Positions 1-7,564 of a DNA stretch of 64,000 nucleotides are shown piece by piece. A program made the position numbers and the translations under genes. Origin of the DNA: Flavobacterium soyae (GTDB taxonomy: Bacteria; Bacteroidota; Bacteroidia; Flavobacteriales; Flavobacteriaceae); assembly GCF_021245985.1 (NCBI RefSeq), contig NZ_JAJQXA010000019.1, positions 28,216 to 92,215 on the forward strand, written 5' to 3'. The stretch's first letter is position 1. Each line of letters opens with the position of its first letter. The notes beneath the pieces are model-generated. The model was not told the origin of the DNA. It worked only from the letters and a program-made list of their open reading frames with translations, and did not search any database.

Positions 1-414
1 GATGATGAAATTATCGATGCACTTAAAATTGCCAATGCGTATGAGTTTGTTAAAGATTTACCTTTAGGAATTTATACAAACATTGGAGACAGCGGAAACA
101 AACTTTCAGGCGGGCAAAAACAACGTTTATCTATTGCTAGAGCGGTATTGAAAAATCCGCCGATTATGATCCTGGATGAGGCAACATCAGCATTAGATAC
201 TGAAAGCGAAAAATTTGTTCAGGTTGCACTTGAAAACATGATGCAGAACAGGACTTCGATTGTAATTGCACACCGACTTTCGACTATTCAAAAAGCAGAT
301 GTTATTGTAGTAATGCAAAAAGGAAAAATCGTTGAACAGGGAACTCACGATCAATTAATTGCACACAACGGAACTTACAATAAACTGGTTACAATGCAGT
401 CTTTCGAATCTTAA
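1..414 (+). CDS. ABC transporter ATP-binding protein (C-terminal part, cut by the window edge)
   Basis: This is the C-terminal end of an exporter-type ABC ATPase; the frame is open from base 1, so the transmembrane part and the Walker A motif lie outside the window. The visible part holds the signature LSGGQ (bases 103-117), then Walker B with its D-loop (IMILDEATSALD, bases 163-198), and the switch histidine in IVIAHRLSTI. The final VVMQKGKIVEQGTH segment is typical of MsbA-like or multidrug/lipid exporters, where permease and ATPase are usually fused. The substrate cannot be read from this fragment. A strong hairpin follows the stop. Confidence 0.9.
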   Translation, partial: DDEIIDALKIANAYEFVKDLPLGIYTNIGDSGNKLSGGQKQRLSIARAVLKNPPIMILDEATSALDTESEKFVQVALENMMQNRTSIVIAHRLSTIQKADVIVVMQKGKIVEQGTHDQLIAHNGTYNKLVTMQSFES

Positions 415-441
415 GACTTATACATAATAACCAAACAATCT

Positions 442-491
442 ACACAGATTAAGGAAATATTAAAACTCAGTTTAATTTCTTTAATCTGTGT
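442..491. terminator. Hairpin after the ABC transporter gene
   Basis: 17-nt arms at 442-458 and 475-491 (beginning ACACAGATTAA) are complementary with one G-U pair, and the right arm runs into a T-rich stretch. It is a plausible rho-independent terminator made from one of the genome's intergenic palindromes. Confidence 0.55.
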
Positions 492-530
492 TTTATTTTA
501 TAACTTTAGGTAGTAAAGATTAAAATCAAA

Positions 531-720
531 CCGTTGGGCGTAATACATAAAAAATAATAATTAAACACATAGAGACATAGATCTTATGTTTTTGAAAAAA
601 GTAAATCAAAAAGAAACTTGTTTCTCACACATAGCTATGTGTTGTTAATACAAGTGAAACGCCTTTCTTATGTTCAATAATTCTATGTTTCTATGTGTTA
701 AAAATAATTACACCCAACGG
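531..720. repeat. Nested intergenic palindrome
   Basis: The 333-base gap between the ABC gene and the DUF2971 gene holds no gene. Outer arms 531-544 and 707-720 (CCGTTGGGyGTAAT) are inverted copies. A second pair at 564-580 and 683-699 matches with one mismatch, and a perfect 16-bp palindrome sits at the centre (627-642). The whole 190-bp unit could extrude as a cruciform. No transposase is linked to it. Confidence 0.7.
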
Positions 721-747
721 GTTAAAATCATTTAATTCTTATGGAAA

Positions 748-1449
748 ATGTATCTTAACAACCCCAACATAAAACTGCCGGCCGATCCTAATACTATTGT
801 CTGGAAATATCTTGACCTATCTAAATTTCTTGATTTACTGCTTTCTAAAAAACTATTCATGTCGCGATCTGACAAGTTTGAAGATCAATATGAAGGTACT
901 TTTAGTGAGCCGACTTATGAAGAGATTAAAAAACTTGCCGTTGACAATCCCGACTTTTTAAATTATTACAAAACGCATCGCGAGCAGGTTGCTGTAAGCA
1001 GCTGGCATATTAACGAATACGAATCGTTTGCAATGTGGCAGATTTTTACCCAAAACAGCGAAGGTTTAGCAATTCAGTCTACAATTGGAAGACTGCAAAA
1101 AGCTTTAAAGCCTGAGAATAATTTTGATCAGTATATTGGCGAAGTAAATTACATTGATTATAAAAAAGAATATATTCCGTTTGAAGATTTATTCTTTCCT
1201 TTTTTATTCAAAAGAAAAAGTTTTCAATACGAACGCGAAGTACGTATTCTTACCGACACTTCAAAAAGTGACATCAAACTAAACGACGGATTAAAAATTA
1301 ATGTTGATATCAATCAATTGATTGAGAAAATATACATTCACCCAAAATCTGAAAACTGGTATAAAAAACTGGTAATCGAATTGGTAGAACGCTTAGATTT
1401 TGGTTTTGAAATTGAAAAATCGGATTTGGAAAGCGATATATTGATCTAA
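748..1449 (+). CDS. DUF2971 family protein
   Basis: A 233-residue soluble protein with no signal peptide. The N-terminal pattern WKYLDLSKFLDLLLSKKLFMS, then RSDKFEDQYEG, followed further on by SSWHINEYESFAMWQIF and the C-terminal YEREVRIL, matches the DUF2971 family. Members occur in many bacteria, often in variable regions, and have no established biochemical role. The ATG at 739 runs into a stop after five codons, so 748 is the start. The gene stands alone between two large palindromes, which is the usual setting of a mobile accessory gene. No function is proposed. Confidence 0.75.
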   Translation: MYLNNPNIKLPADPNTIVWKYLDLSKFLDLLLSKKLFMSRSDKFEDQYEGTFSEPTYEEIKKLAVDNPDFLNYYKTHREQVAVSSWHINEYESFAMWQIFTQNSEGLAIQSTIGRLQKALKPENNFDQYIGEVNYIDYKKEYIPFEDLFFPFLFKRKSFQYEREVRILTDTSKSDIKLNDGLKINVDINQLIEKIYIHPKSENWYKKLVIELVERLDFGFEIEKSDLESDILI

Positions 1450-1474
1450 AGATGCTAAGATTCTAAGTTTTTTT

Positions 1475-1609
1475 GCCACAGATTACACAGATTAAAAGGA
1501 TTATTAGTTTAAAAAGAAAAGCATTTAAAAATTAAGATTTAATTTTTAAATGCTTTTCTTTTATATTTCAGAATTAAAAAAAATCCTTTTAATCTGTGTA
1601 ATCTGTGGC
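1475..1609. terminator. Two-layer perfect palindrome, probable bidirectional terminator
   Basis: The outer arms 1475-1502 and 1582-1609 are perfect 28-bp inverted repeats (GCCACAGATTACACAG...). An inner perfect 24-bp hairpin lies at 1512-1535 and 1539-1562 with a 3-base loop. It sits between convergent genes and would end transcription from both sides. It belongs to the same structural class as the palindromes near 531, 16721 and 20416. Confidence 0.7.
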
Positions 1610-1617
1610 TAAACCCT

Positions 1618-2337
1618 TTAAATAGGCTTGTAGCTCTTCACTTCCCATTTTTTAAAAGCTAAGTCGATATAATTGTAATGCAGTACATCGTTTTTATCGA
1701 ACTGACCATTTTGGTTCGTATCTTCAATAGTTCTAAAATACAAACGGTTTTTAGATTCAATCAAACTCCAGTCTACCAATTCCTGAAGATCTGCTGAGAC
1801 TTTTGTAAAGTTCTCTCCACTGATATTACTTAGATATAAAGTTTTGATATCGCTGGTATCAATTTTACCATCTTTGTTGGTATCAGAATCTGTTAAAGTG
1901 TATACCATAACTTTATTTTTAGTTTTATCTGCAACCGTTTTTAAATACGTTGCTGTTAAAATCAAAACAGGTTTATCTGATAAAGCATGAATCGAATCTG
2001 AATCTGTTTTTTGAAATTTCAAGTTTTGTAAATATCCCGTAATTTCATATTCGCCTAAGTTAGAGATCGTAAAACTTACATCGTTTACACTTGAAGATCC
2101 ATAACGTGCTTTTGAACCTTTTTCAAAAACCCTTAAATCCCCAATCGGATGAATTAAATAATCTGTTCCTTCCATCTGAATAGGCAGATCAGCAACTTCA
2201 ACCTGAGTCGAATCTGTTTTCGTAACACTTACTTTATTTGACACATCGTAACTTACTTTTGGTTTTTTAACTTCTTCACGACAGCTAATTAACGTTCCAA
2301 CAATTGCTAAGGCTATATATTTAAAGTACTTTCTCAT
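1618..2337 (-). CDS. Lipoprotein with two EF-hand/dockerin-like loops
   Basis: A predicted lipoprotein of about 239 residues. From the ATG at 2337 the N-terminus is a Lys/Arg-containing signal ending in the lipobox LISC. Two calcium-loop-like motifs are seen in the C-terminal half, DTNKDGKIDTSDI and DTNQNGQFDKNDV, about 65 residues apart and of the DxNxDGxxDxxD type. An upstream in-frame TTG at 2361 overlaps the promoter motif and is unlikely to be the start. A TonB receptor and an M23 peptidase gene lie upstream on the same strand, but this gene has its own promoter. The function is unknown; calcium-stabilised surface protein is an inference. Confidence 0.6.
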   Translation of the reverse strand: MRKYFKYIALAIVGTLISCREEVKKPKVSYDVSNKVSVTKTDSTQVEVADLPIQMEGTDYLIHPIGDLRVFEKGSKARYGSSSVNDVSFTISNLGEYEITGYLQNLKFQKTDSDSIHALSDKPVLILTATYLKTVADKTKNKVMVYTLTDSDTNKDGKIDTSDIKTLYLSNISGENFTKVSADLQELVDWSLIESKNRLYFRTIEDTNQNGQFDKNDVLHYNYIDLAFKKWEVKSYKPI

Positions 2338-2358
2338 CGACAAATTATATTCAATTAT

Positions 2359-2366
2359 CAAATATA
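2359..2366 (-). promoter_or_regulatory. Bacteroidota -7 box (TATATTTG) for the EF-hand lipoprotein
   Basis: On the minus strand TATATTTG lies 21 nt upstream of the ATG at 2337, and it covers the alternative TTG codon. This rules out the longer reading of the gene. No clear TTG -33 element was found. Confidence 0.5.
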
Positions 2367-2421
2367 CTATTTTTGATTGTAATTTTCGATTTTATTGAAT
2401 TTTACTGGACAAATTCAGAAG

Positions 2422-4893
2422 TTACAATCTCGCATTAAGCTTTATATTAAAAACTCTGGAAGTCATATAATTTGGAATCGCATATTGATTTTTAGAATAC
2501 ACATCGCGGACCCAGGTATTTGTAATCGCATTTTGATTATTGAAAAGATTGAAAATTTCCAGTCCAACCGCTAATTCTTTGAAGTTTTTCAACCAGCTTG
2601 TTTTTGAACCCTGCGTACTGCTGTCTACAAAAACTTTAGCAAAACCAATATCAGCCCTTCTATAATCGTTTAATCTGTTTTGATATAAATACGGATCAGA
2701 ATATGCTGGCGCGCCGCCTGGCAAACCTGTATTATAAACTACATTAAGATAAACTTTTACACTTGGAATATTCGGCATATAATCCTGAAACAACATCGCA
2801 AATTTTAAACGCTGATCTGTCGGACGAGCAATATAACCTTTATTTTCGTAATTTTCTTCTGTTTTTAAATATCCAAAACTCACCCACGATTCTGTCCCCG
2901 GCACAAATTCTCCGTTTAATCTAAAATCAAGACCTTGAGCATAGGCTTTAGCATTGTTATTTGCCACATATCGAATTCTAACATTATCTATCGAATAGAC
3001 ATTTACATCCGAAAGGGATTTATAATAAACCTCTGTCACCCATTTAAAAGGGCGATTCCACATTTTAAAATTATAATCATTTCCTAATACAACATGAACT
3101 GCTTCCTGCGCTTTTACATTTGGATTTACAACTCCGTCCAAATCACGAAGTTCTCTGTAAAATGGCGGCTGATGATATAATCCTCCCGAAATCCTGAAAA
3201 CCATATCACGATCCCAATCTGGTTTTATGGCAAACTGCGCACGCGGACTTACCACAAACTGATTTTTTCCTTCTTGTATAGCTCCAGTAACATTCCAACT
3301 TTGAAAACGAGCCCCAATATGATACCAAATCTGGCTCGAACCCAGTTCAGACTGTTTGTTCCATTGTGCATAACCCGAAAATCTATTGATTGTATTAAAA
3401 TTTGCAGCGCGAATATCCTGATAAGGCAAAAGCGGGCCTGTATAAGGCGAATAAGGCTGATTATTTTTTGGCAGGATAACCAACGGCGGATTTATAGAAA
3501 ACCCTGCTGAATCGATCATCTCCCACTCTACAATTCTGTCCCGGATTGATTCTCTGGTATATTTTAATCCAAATTCTAACTGGCTTTCTTTCCAGTCTTT
3601 AAAACCTTTAATTTCAGCATTTGCGATTAAAGCATCTAAATCATTTCGGGCGTGATTTAACTGCGAACCAATTCCGCGTGTAAAATCAATTGTCGATGCG
3701 TCTGTTGGGTTCTCAGCATCAACATTTCCTAAACGGTATTGTGCTAAAATATCAAAATGTTCTTTTTCTGTCGTATGAAATAAGGAACCGATAAACTTTA
3801 AAGTCAGAGAAGGCGAAACTTTGTAAGTTGTTTTAAAAGCCCCGAAATAAGTATCATATTGATCTTTTTCCTGACCTTCATAATAAACCGCCAAAGCCAT
3901 TGGCTGATCAATGGTTCCAAATTTAGTTTCGCGGGTTAATGGCTGATACAAATATTTATTCTCCGAAATATTTCCTAAAAAGCTAACCTGCCATTTTTCA
4001 GAAATATCATAATTTATACTGGTTTGAATATCCGCAAAAGTTGGTGTATAATTCGTCTGTGTATCCTGGCTGTTTACTAATAAACTGTTATTTCGATAAC
4101 GAACTCCGGTTACGGTCGACCATTTTTTATTTTTAGAAACTAAATCTACAGAAGCGCTTCCTCCTAAAAAACTTGCTTCGAGTGAAGCTCCAAACTGAGT
4201 TGGTTTTCTATAGGTAATATCTAAAACAGATGATAATTTATCTCCAAATTTTGCCTGAAATCCTCCAGCTGAGAAATCAACGTTTTGAACTAAATCTGTG
4301 TTGGTAAAACTCAATCCTTCCTGCTGGCCAGAACGAATTAAAAACGGGCGATAAACTTCGACTTCGTTTACATACACTAAATTTTCGTCATAATTTCCGC
4401 CCCGAACGGCATATTGTGTGCTTAGTTCATTATTTGAATTTACGCCGGGAAGTGTTTTTAGAATATTTTCGATACCGGCATTTGCTCCCGGAATCTTTTT
4501 TATAGTGGCAGTTTCTATAGTCGTGATTCCCTGAACCCGTTTTTTATTTCGGGAAGAAACAAAAACTTCTCCCATTTGCTCCTGCGAATTATTCATTACA
4601 GGATTAAAAACAAAAACTTCATCCGGTTTTAAAGTAACCGTAAGGCTGATCATTTTTAACGAAATATGTGTAAAAATAATCGAGGCCTTTTTATTAGAAA
4701 TTACATCAATTTCAAAAAAACCATTCGCATCTGACTGTGTATTATTTTTACCCGAAGTTATATTGACATTCGAAACAGGATGATTTTCATTATCTAAAAT
4801 AATACCTTTTACATGAGCGTTTTGAGCAAATGAAATACAAGTAAAACTAAAACACAAGAAAAGTAAAGCGAATATTAACCTGTTTTTGTTCAA
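2422..4893 (-). CDS. TonB-dependent receptor with carboxypeptidase-regulatory-like N-terminus
   Basis: An 823-residue outer-membrane receptor. It has a signal peptide ending near SFAQ (about residue 24), then a carboxypeptidase-D-regulatory-like beta-sandwich (about 28-105). The plug domain (about 110-230) has the typical IPGANAGIENILKTLPGV and YAVRGGNYDENLVYVN segments. The remainder is the 22-strand barrel ending in an aromatic/hydrophobic strand. The length fits a non-SusC TonB receptor. There is no SusD partner and no sigma/anti-sigma pair beside it, so the substrate cannot be guessed. The M23 peptidase gene lies 11 nt upstream and is probably co-transcribed. Confidence 0.9.
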   Translation of the reverse strand: MNKNRLIFALLFLCFSFTCISFAQNAHVKGIILDNENHPVSNVNITSGKNNTQSDANGFFEIDVISNKKASIIFTHISLKMISLTVTLKPDEVFVFNPVMNNSQEQMGEVFVSSRNKKRVQGITTIETATIKKIPGANAGIENILKTLPGVNSNNELSTQYAVRGGNYDENLVYVNEVEVYRPFLIRSGQQEGLSFTNTDLVQNVDFSAGGFQAKFGDKLSSVLDITYRKPTQFGASLEASFLGGSASVDLVSKNKKWSTVTGVRYRNNSLLVNSQDTQTNYTPTFADIQTSINYDISEKWQVSFLGNISENKYLYQPLTRETKFGTIDQPMALAVYYEGQEKDQYDTYFGAFKTTYKVSPSLTLKFIGSLFHTTEKEHFDILAQYRLGNVDAENPTDASTIDFTRGIGSQLNHARNDLDALIANAEIKGFKDWKESQLEFGLKYTRESIRDRIVEWEMIDSAGFSINPPLVILPKNNQPYSPYTGPLLPYQDIRAANFNTINRFSGYAQWNKQSELGSSQIWYHIGARFQSWNVTGAIQEGKNQFVVSPRAQFAIKPDWDRDMVFRISGGLYHQPPFYRELRDLDGVVNPNVKAQEAVHVVLGNDYNFKMWNRPFKWVTEVYYKSLSDVNVYSIDNVRIRYVANNNAKAYAQGLDFRLNGEFVPGTESWVSFGYLKTEENYENKGYIARPTDQRLKFAMLFQDYMPNIPSVKVYLNVVYNTGLPGGAPAYSDPYLYQNRLNDYRRADIGFAKVFVDSSTQGSKTSWLKNFKELAVGLEIFNLFNNQNAITNTWVRDVYSKNQYAIPNYMTSRVFNIKLNARL

Positions 4894-4904
4894 TGATTTG
4901 GGGT

Positions 4905-6596
4905 TTATTTTTGTTGACTTCTAAAAAAATGAGTTTCAAAGATAGTAGAATTTCCTACATTATCAACTACTTCAATTTTTAAAAAGTTTTCTCCTTCTGT
5001 CAAATATTGATCGTCAAAAATATGAGTAATTTTTCTATTTTTATTTTCATATTCAAATAAAACCCAGCTTCCGTTTAAATAACCGTTATACGATTTTATT
5101 CCAGATAGAGAATCACTAATTGTAAACTCAATTTTTTTCTGATCACTGATCCATTTTCCTTCAACAGGTTTTGCGATTTTTATAACCGGAGCAATGGTAT
5201 CGAGAACTAAACCATACGTTCCCAATATTTTTGCTTTAGCGGTAAAAACATCCCCTTTTCTTGTAGTTCCGTTATAACTGGTACCTTTTCCGATGTAGAG
5301 TTTATCCTTCAAAGATTCCGGGTAAACGGTATCTTTTATCGTAATTGTAAAATTAGAATGTACCGGAACAGTATCATCATGAATATAAATTTTGTTGTTT
5401 TTTACATCAAAATTCAAATTGAAGTCATCGTAAAAAGTTCCGGCAGGAAAGAAAACAGACATATTATCTTTCTCAAAATTGGAATCTTTATTGTAACGAA
5501 CAAAATATTTTGAAGTTACAGGTTCTGACGGAACAAGCGGCGTTTCCAAATCATATTCAATTGGCACTGTAATCGAATTTGAATTTCCGAAATAATCCGA
5601 AACTTCAATTCTATAATTGGAAGTCAGATTTGGCACAGCCGAAATTATCCCTCTCAGCGAATCTGTTTTAATAATACTTAATGCAAAAGGCGTTTTCATA
5701 AAAAGTTTCTGCACGCGCTGGCTTGTCTTTTTATATCGCGGATAATCGATAAAAGCGTTAATGTAACGCATTTCATCAAACGAATAGGTATTGAATTGAT
5801 AATTATAATTCTGGTTTCCGTTTAAAAATGTTGAAACATTAAAAACCCCATTTTTATTAAAAGAAACATCATCAGTATCTGAGGCATTAATTCCAAAACC
5901 AATTTTTCCGTTTGTTTTTACTTTTGCTGCCAAATAAGTTCCATCTTTTTGAAGCGTCATGTTTACAAGCAATGGCTGTTTGGACTGGTTAACCGTTGCA
6001 TTATACAATGGATACACATACAAACTCGATAATGTTGGCTTCTTAGTGTCTTTAATATTTTGGTCAAAGCCAAAGAATATCGGATTGATTACAAACTCCG
6101 TTTTGGTATCACGAATTTCAAAATGAAGATGCGGTCCTTCTGAAGATCCTGTATTTCCGGAAAGCGCAATTAACTGTCCTTTTGTAACCGGAAGCTCATC
6201 TGGTTTCAGGAGCATTTCAATTTCATAAGCCTTTTCTTTGTAGTGCGTCTTTTTTACATAATCCTGAATTGGCCCAACTGTTGTCTGCAAATGTCCGTAT
6301 ACAGAAGTATACCCGTTTGGATGCGTGATGTAGATACATTTTCCGTTTCCAAAGGTCGAAATTTTAATCCTTGACACATAACCGTCAGCAATCGCATACA
6401 CATTTAATCCTTCTTTTTGATTCGTTTTTAAGTCAAAACCTGCATGAAAATGATTGGGTCTTAACTCACCAAAATTCCCCGAAAGCTGCATTGGAATATC
6501 AAGAGGCGGTCGAAAATAATCTTTAGGATATTGTGTCTGGGCGAATAGAAAAGGGCTAAATAAAAAGGCAAGTATTAAAAATTTCATGAGTAACAT
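4905..6596 (-). CDS. M23 family metallopeptidase
   Basis: A 563-residue secreted protein with a signal peptide (ending near LFAQTQ). The LytM/peptidase M23 domain follows directly (about 35-175). It shows the zinc-ligand motifs HFHAGFD and, downstream, GPHLHFEIRD, with YGHL between them. This is the full set for an active endopeptidase that cuts peptidoglycan cross-links. The C-terminal 380 residues are beta-rich and end with a segment resembling Ig-like repeats (VEGKWISDQKKIEFTISD). An alternative start three codons in (6587) is equally possible. The gene precedes a TonB receptor gene by 11 nt. Confidence 0.88.
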   Translation of the reverse strand: MLLMKFLILAFLFSPFLFAQTQYPKDYFRPPLDIPMQLSGNFGELRPNHFHAGFDLKTNQKEGLNVYAIADGYVSRIKISTFGNGKCIYITHPNGYTSVYGHLQTTVGPIQDYVKKTHYKEKAYEIEMLLKPDELPVTKGQLIALSGNTGSSEGPHLHFEIRDTKTEFVINPIFFGFDQNIKDTKKPTLSSLYVYPLYNATVNQSKQPLLVNMTLQKDGTYLAAKVKTNGKIGFGINASDTDDVSFNKNGVFNVSTFLNGNQNYNYQFNTYSFDEMRYINAFIDYPRYKKTSQRVQKLFMKTPFALSIIKTDSLRGIISAVPNLTSNYRIEVSDYFGNSNSITVPIEYDLETPLVPSEPVTSKYFVRYNKDSNFEKDNMSVFFPAGTFYDDFNLNFDVKNNKIYIHDDTVPVHSNFTITIKDTVYPESLKDKLYIGKGTSYNGTTRKGDVFTAKAKILGTYGLVLDTIAPVIKIAKPVEGKWISDQKKIEFTISDSLSGIKSYNGYLNGSWVLFEYENKNRKITHIFDDQYLTEGENFLKIEVVDNVGNSTIFETHFFRSQQK

Positions 6597-6708
6597 TTTT
6601 GCTAAGGTAAAAAATTAACAGGTAAAAACCGAAGAAAAACTCACAAAAACACAATTGATTGAAATTCATTTATTTGTCTATTTTTAATGCAAAAAAATCG
6701 AGAAAAAA

Positions 6709-6738
6709 TTGCATTAATAAAAAGGAATACTAACTTTG
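6709..6738 (+). promoter_or_regulatory. Promoter of the coiled-coil/zapA unit
   Basis: TTG at 6709-6711, exactly 19 nt, then TAACTTTG at 6731-6738. This is a textbook Bacteroidota sigma-A promoter, 28 nt upstream of the ATG at 6767. Confidence 0.75.
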
Positions 6739-6766
6739 TATGATTAAGTAATGAAAAGGATTTATA

Positions 6767-7057
6767 ATGAGTGTAATTGCCGAAATAATTGATACTCTTG
6801 AATATAAAGTCGAGAAGCTTTTTGAAAAATCAAAAAGCCTGGAGAAAAACAATCAGGATTTACGATTAGAATTAGACAAAGCCGTGCAAATTATCCAGAA
6901 ACAATCTGAAGAAATGGAAGCTTTGAAAAAGCAATATGAAACACTTAAGATAGCCAATTCGTTGCTCGGCAGCGACAATAACAAGAGAGAGACAAAGCTT
7001 AAAATAAATTCATTAATTCGCGAAATTGATTACTGTATAGCACAACTATCAGATTAG
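6767..7057 (+). CDS. Small coiled-coil protein upstream of zapA
   Basis: 96 residues, almost wholly coiled coil: heptads run from about residue 8 to 68 (KVEKLFEKSKSLEKNN, then LRLELDKAV), followed by a short C-terminal helix (INSLIREIDYCIAQL). There is no signal peptide or membrane segment. It starts five bases before zapA and shares its promoter. A ZapB-like division partner is suggested by context and shape only; sequence recognition alone does not establish it. Confidence 0.7.
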   Translation: MSVIAEIIDTLEYKVEKLFEKSKSLEKNNQDLRLELDKAVQIIQKQSEEMEALKKQYETLKIANSLLGSDNNKRETKLKINSLIREIDYCIAQLSD

Positions 7058-7062
7058 AAAAC

Positions 7063-7356
7063 ATGGACGGAAAGCTTAGAATTAAAATATCAATTGCCGA
7101 CCGCGTTTACCCATTAACGGTTGAACCGGCTCAGGAAGAAGGCCTTAGAAGCGCCTCAAAAAAAATTGATGCTATGATCAAGCAATTCGAAGAAAGTTAC
7201 GCAGTTCGCGACAAACAAGATGTACTAGCCATGTGCGCACTGCAGTTTGCATCGCAGGTGGAACAAAAACAAATTGACAACGCAATCGATGGCGAAGAAA
7301 CTATCGAAAGAATTAAAAGATTAAATTTGCTTTTAGATCAATATCTCGAAAATTAA
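7063..7356 (+). CDS. zapA: Cell division protein ZapA
   Basis: 97 residues, the usual ZapA length. The N-terminal beta-hairpin region (KLRIKISIADRVYPLTV) is followed by the helix with LRSASKKIDAMIKQF and the conserved QDVLAMCALQFASQ segment. ZapA binds FtsZ and bundles its filaments at the division site. The preceding coiled-coil gene is 5 nt away. The 6S RNA that follows zapA has the same neighbour in many bacteria. Confidence 0.9.
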   Translation: MDGKLRIKISIADRVYPLTVEPAQEEGLRSASKKIDAMIKQFEESYAVRDKQDVLAMCALQFASQVEQKQIDNAIDGEETIERIKRLNLLLDQYLEN

Positions 7357-7379
7357 ACGTTCTTTACATAAACTAAGAT

Positions 7380-7541
7380 ACTGCCTACATTAGTTCACAA
7401 TTGGTAAACTCAACACTAACAATTTAGAATGAGCAAATCGTCGCTACTATAGTATGCCCAGCTTTGACCGGGAAACTTGAACAGTGAGTTAGCTCAAAAC
7501 TTGTCTTTACGAGTTTATACAAGCAATTAATGTAGGCTTTT
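7380..7541 (+). ncRNA. ssrS: 6S RNA, Flavobacteria type (6S-Flavo)
   Basis: The gap between zapA and rny is non-coding. A closing stem, GCCTACATTA at 7383-7392 and TAATGTAGGC at 7528-7537, is perfectly complementary and followed by a run of T. The roughly 135-nt interior can form one long rod with a central bubble. 6S RNA imitates an open promoter and binds the housekeeping RNA polymerase. Position after zapA is the classic site, and a Flavobacteria-specific 6S family is recognised in Rfam. A covariance-model search was not run. Confidence 0.75.
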
Positions 7542-7564
7542 TTTATATATAAACCCTAACAAAC

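Noticed and set aside
748..1449. DUF2971 gene as part of a defence system
   Set aside because: It is a lone gene with no partner; the family has no demonstrated defence role, so only the name is given.
2338..2361. An earlier TTG start for the EF-hand lipoprotein
   Set aside because: It overlaps the TATATTTG promoter box and would place extra residues before the signal peptide.
3274..3510. A 78-codon frame opposite the TonB receptor
   Set aside because: It is a shadow of the receptor in the other strand, without domain or promoter.
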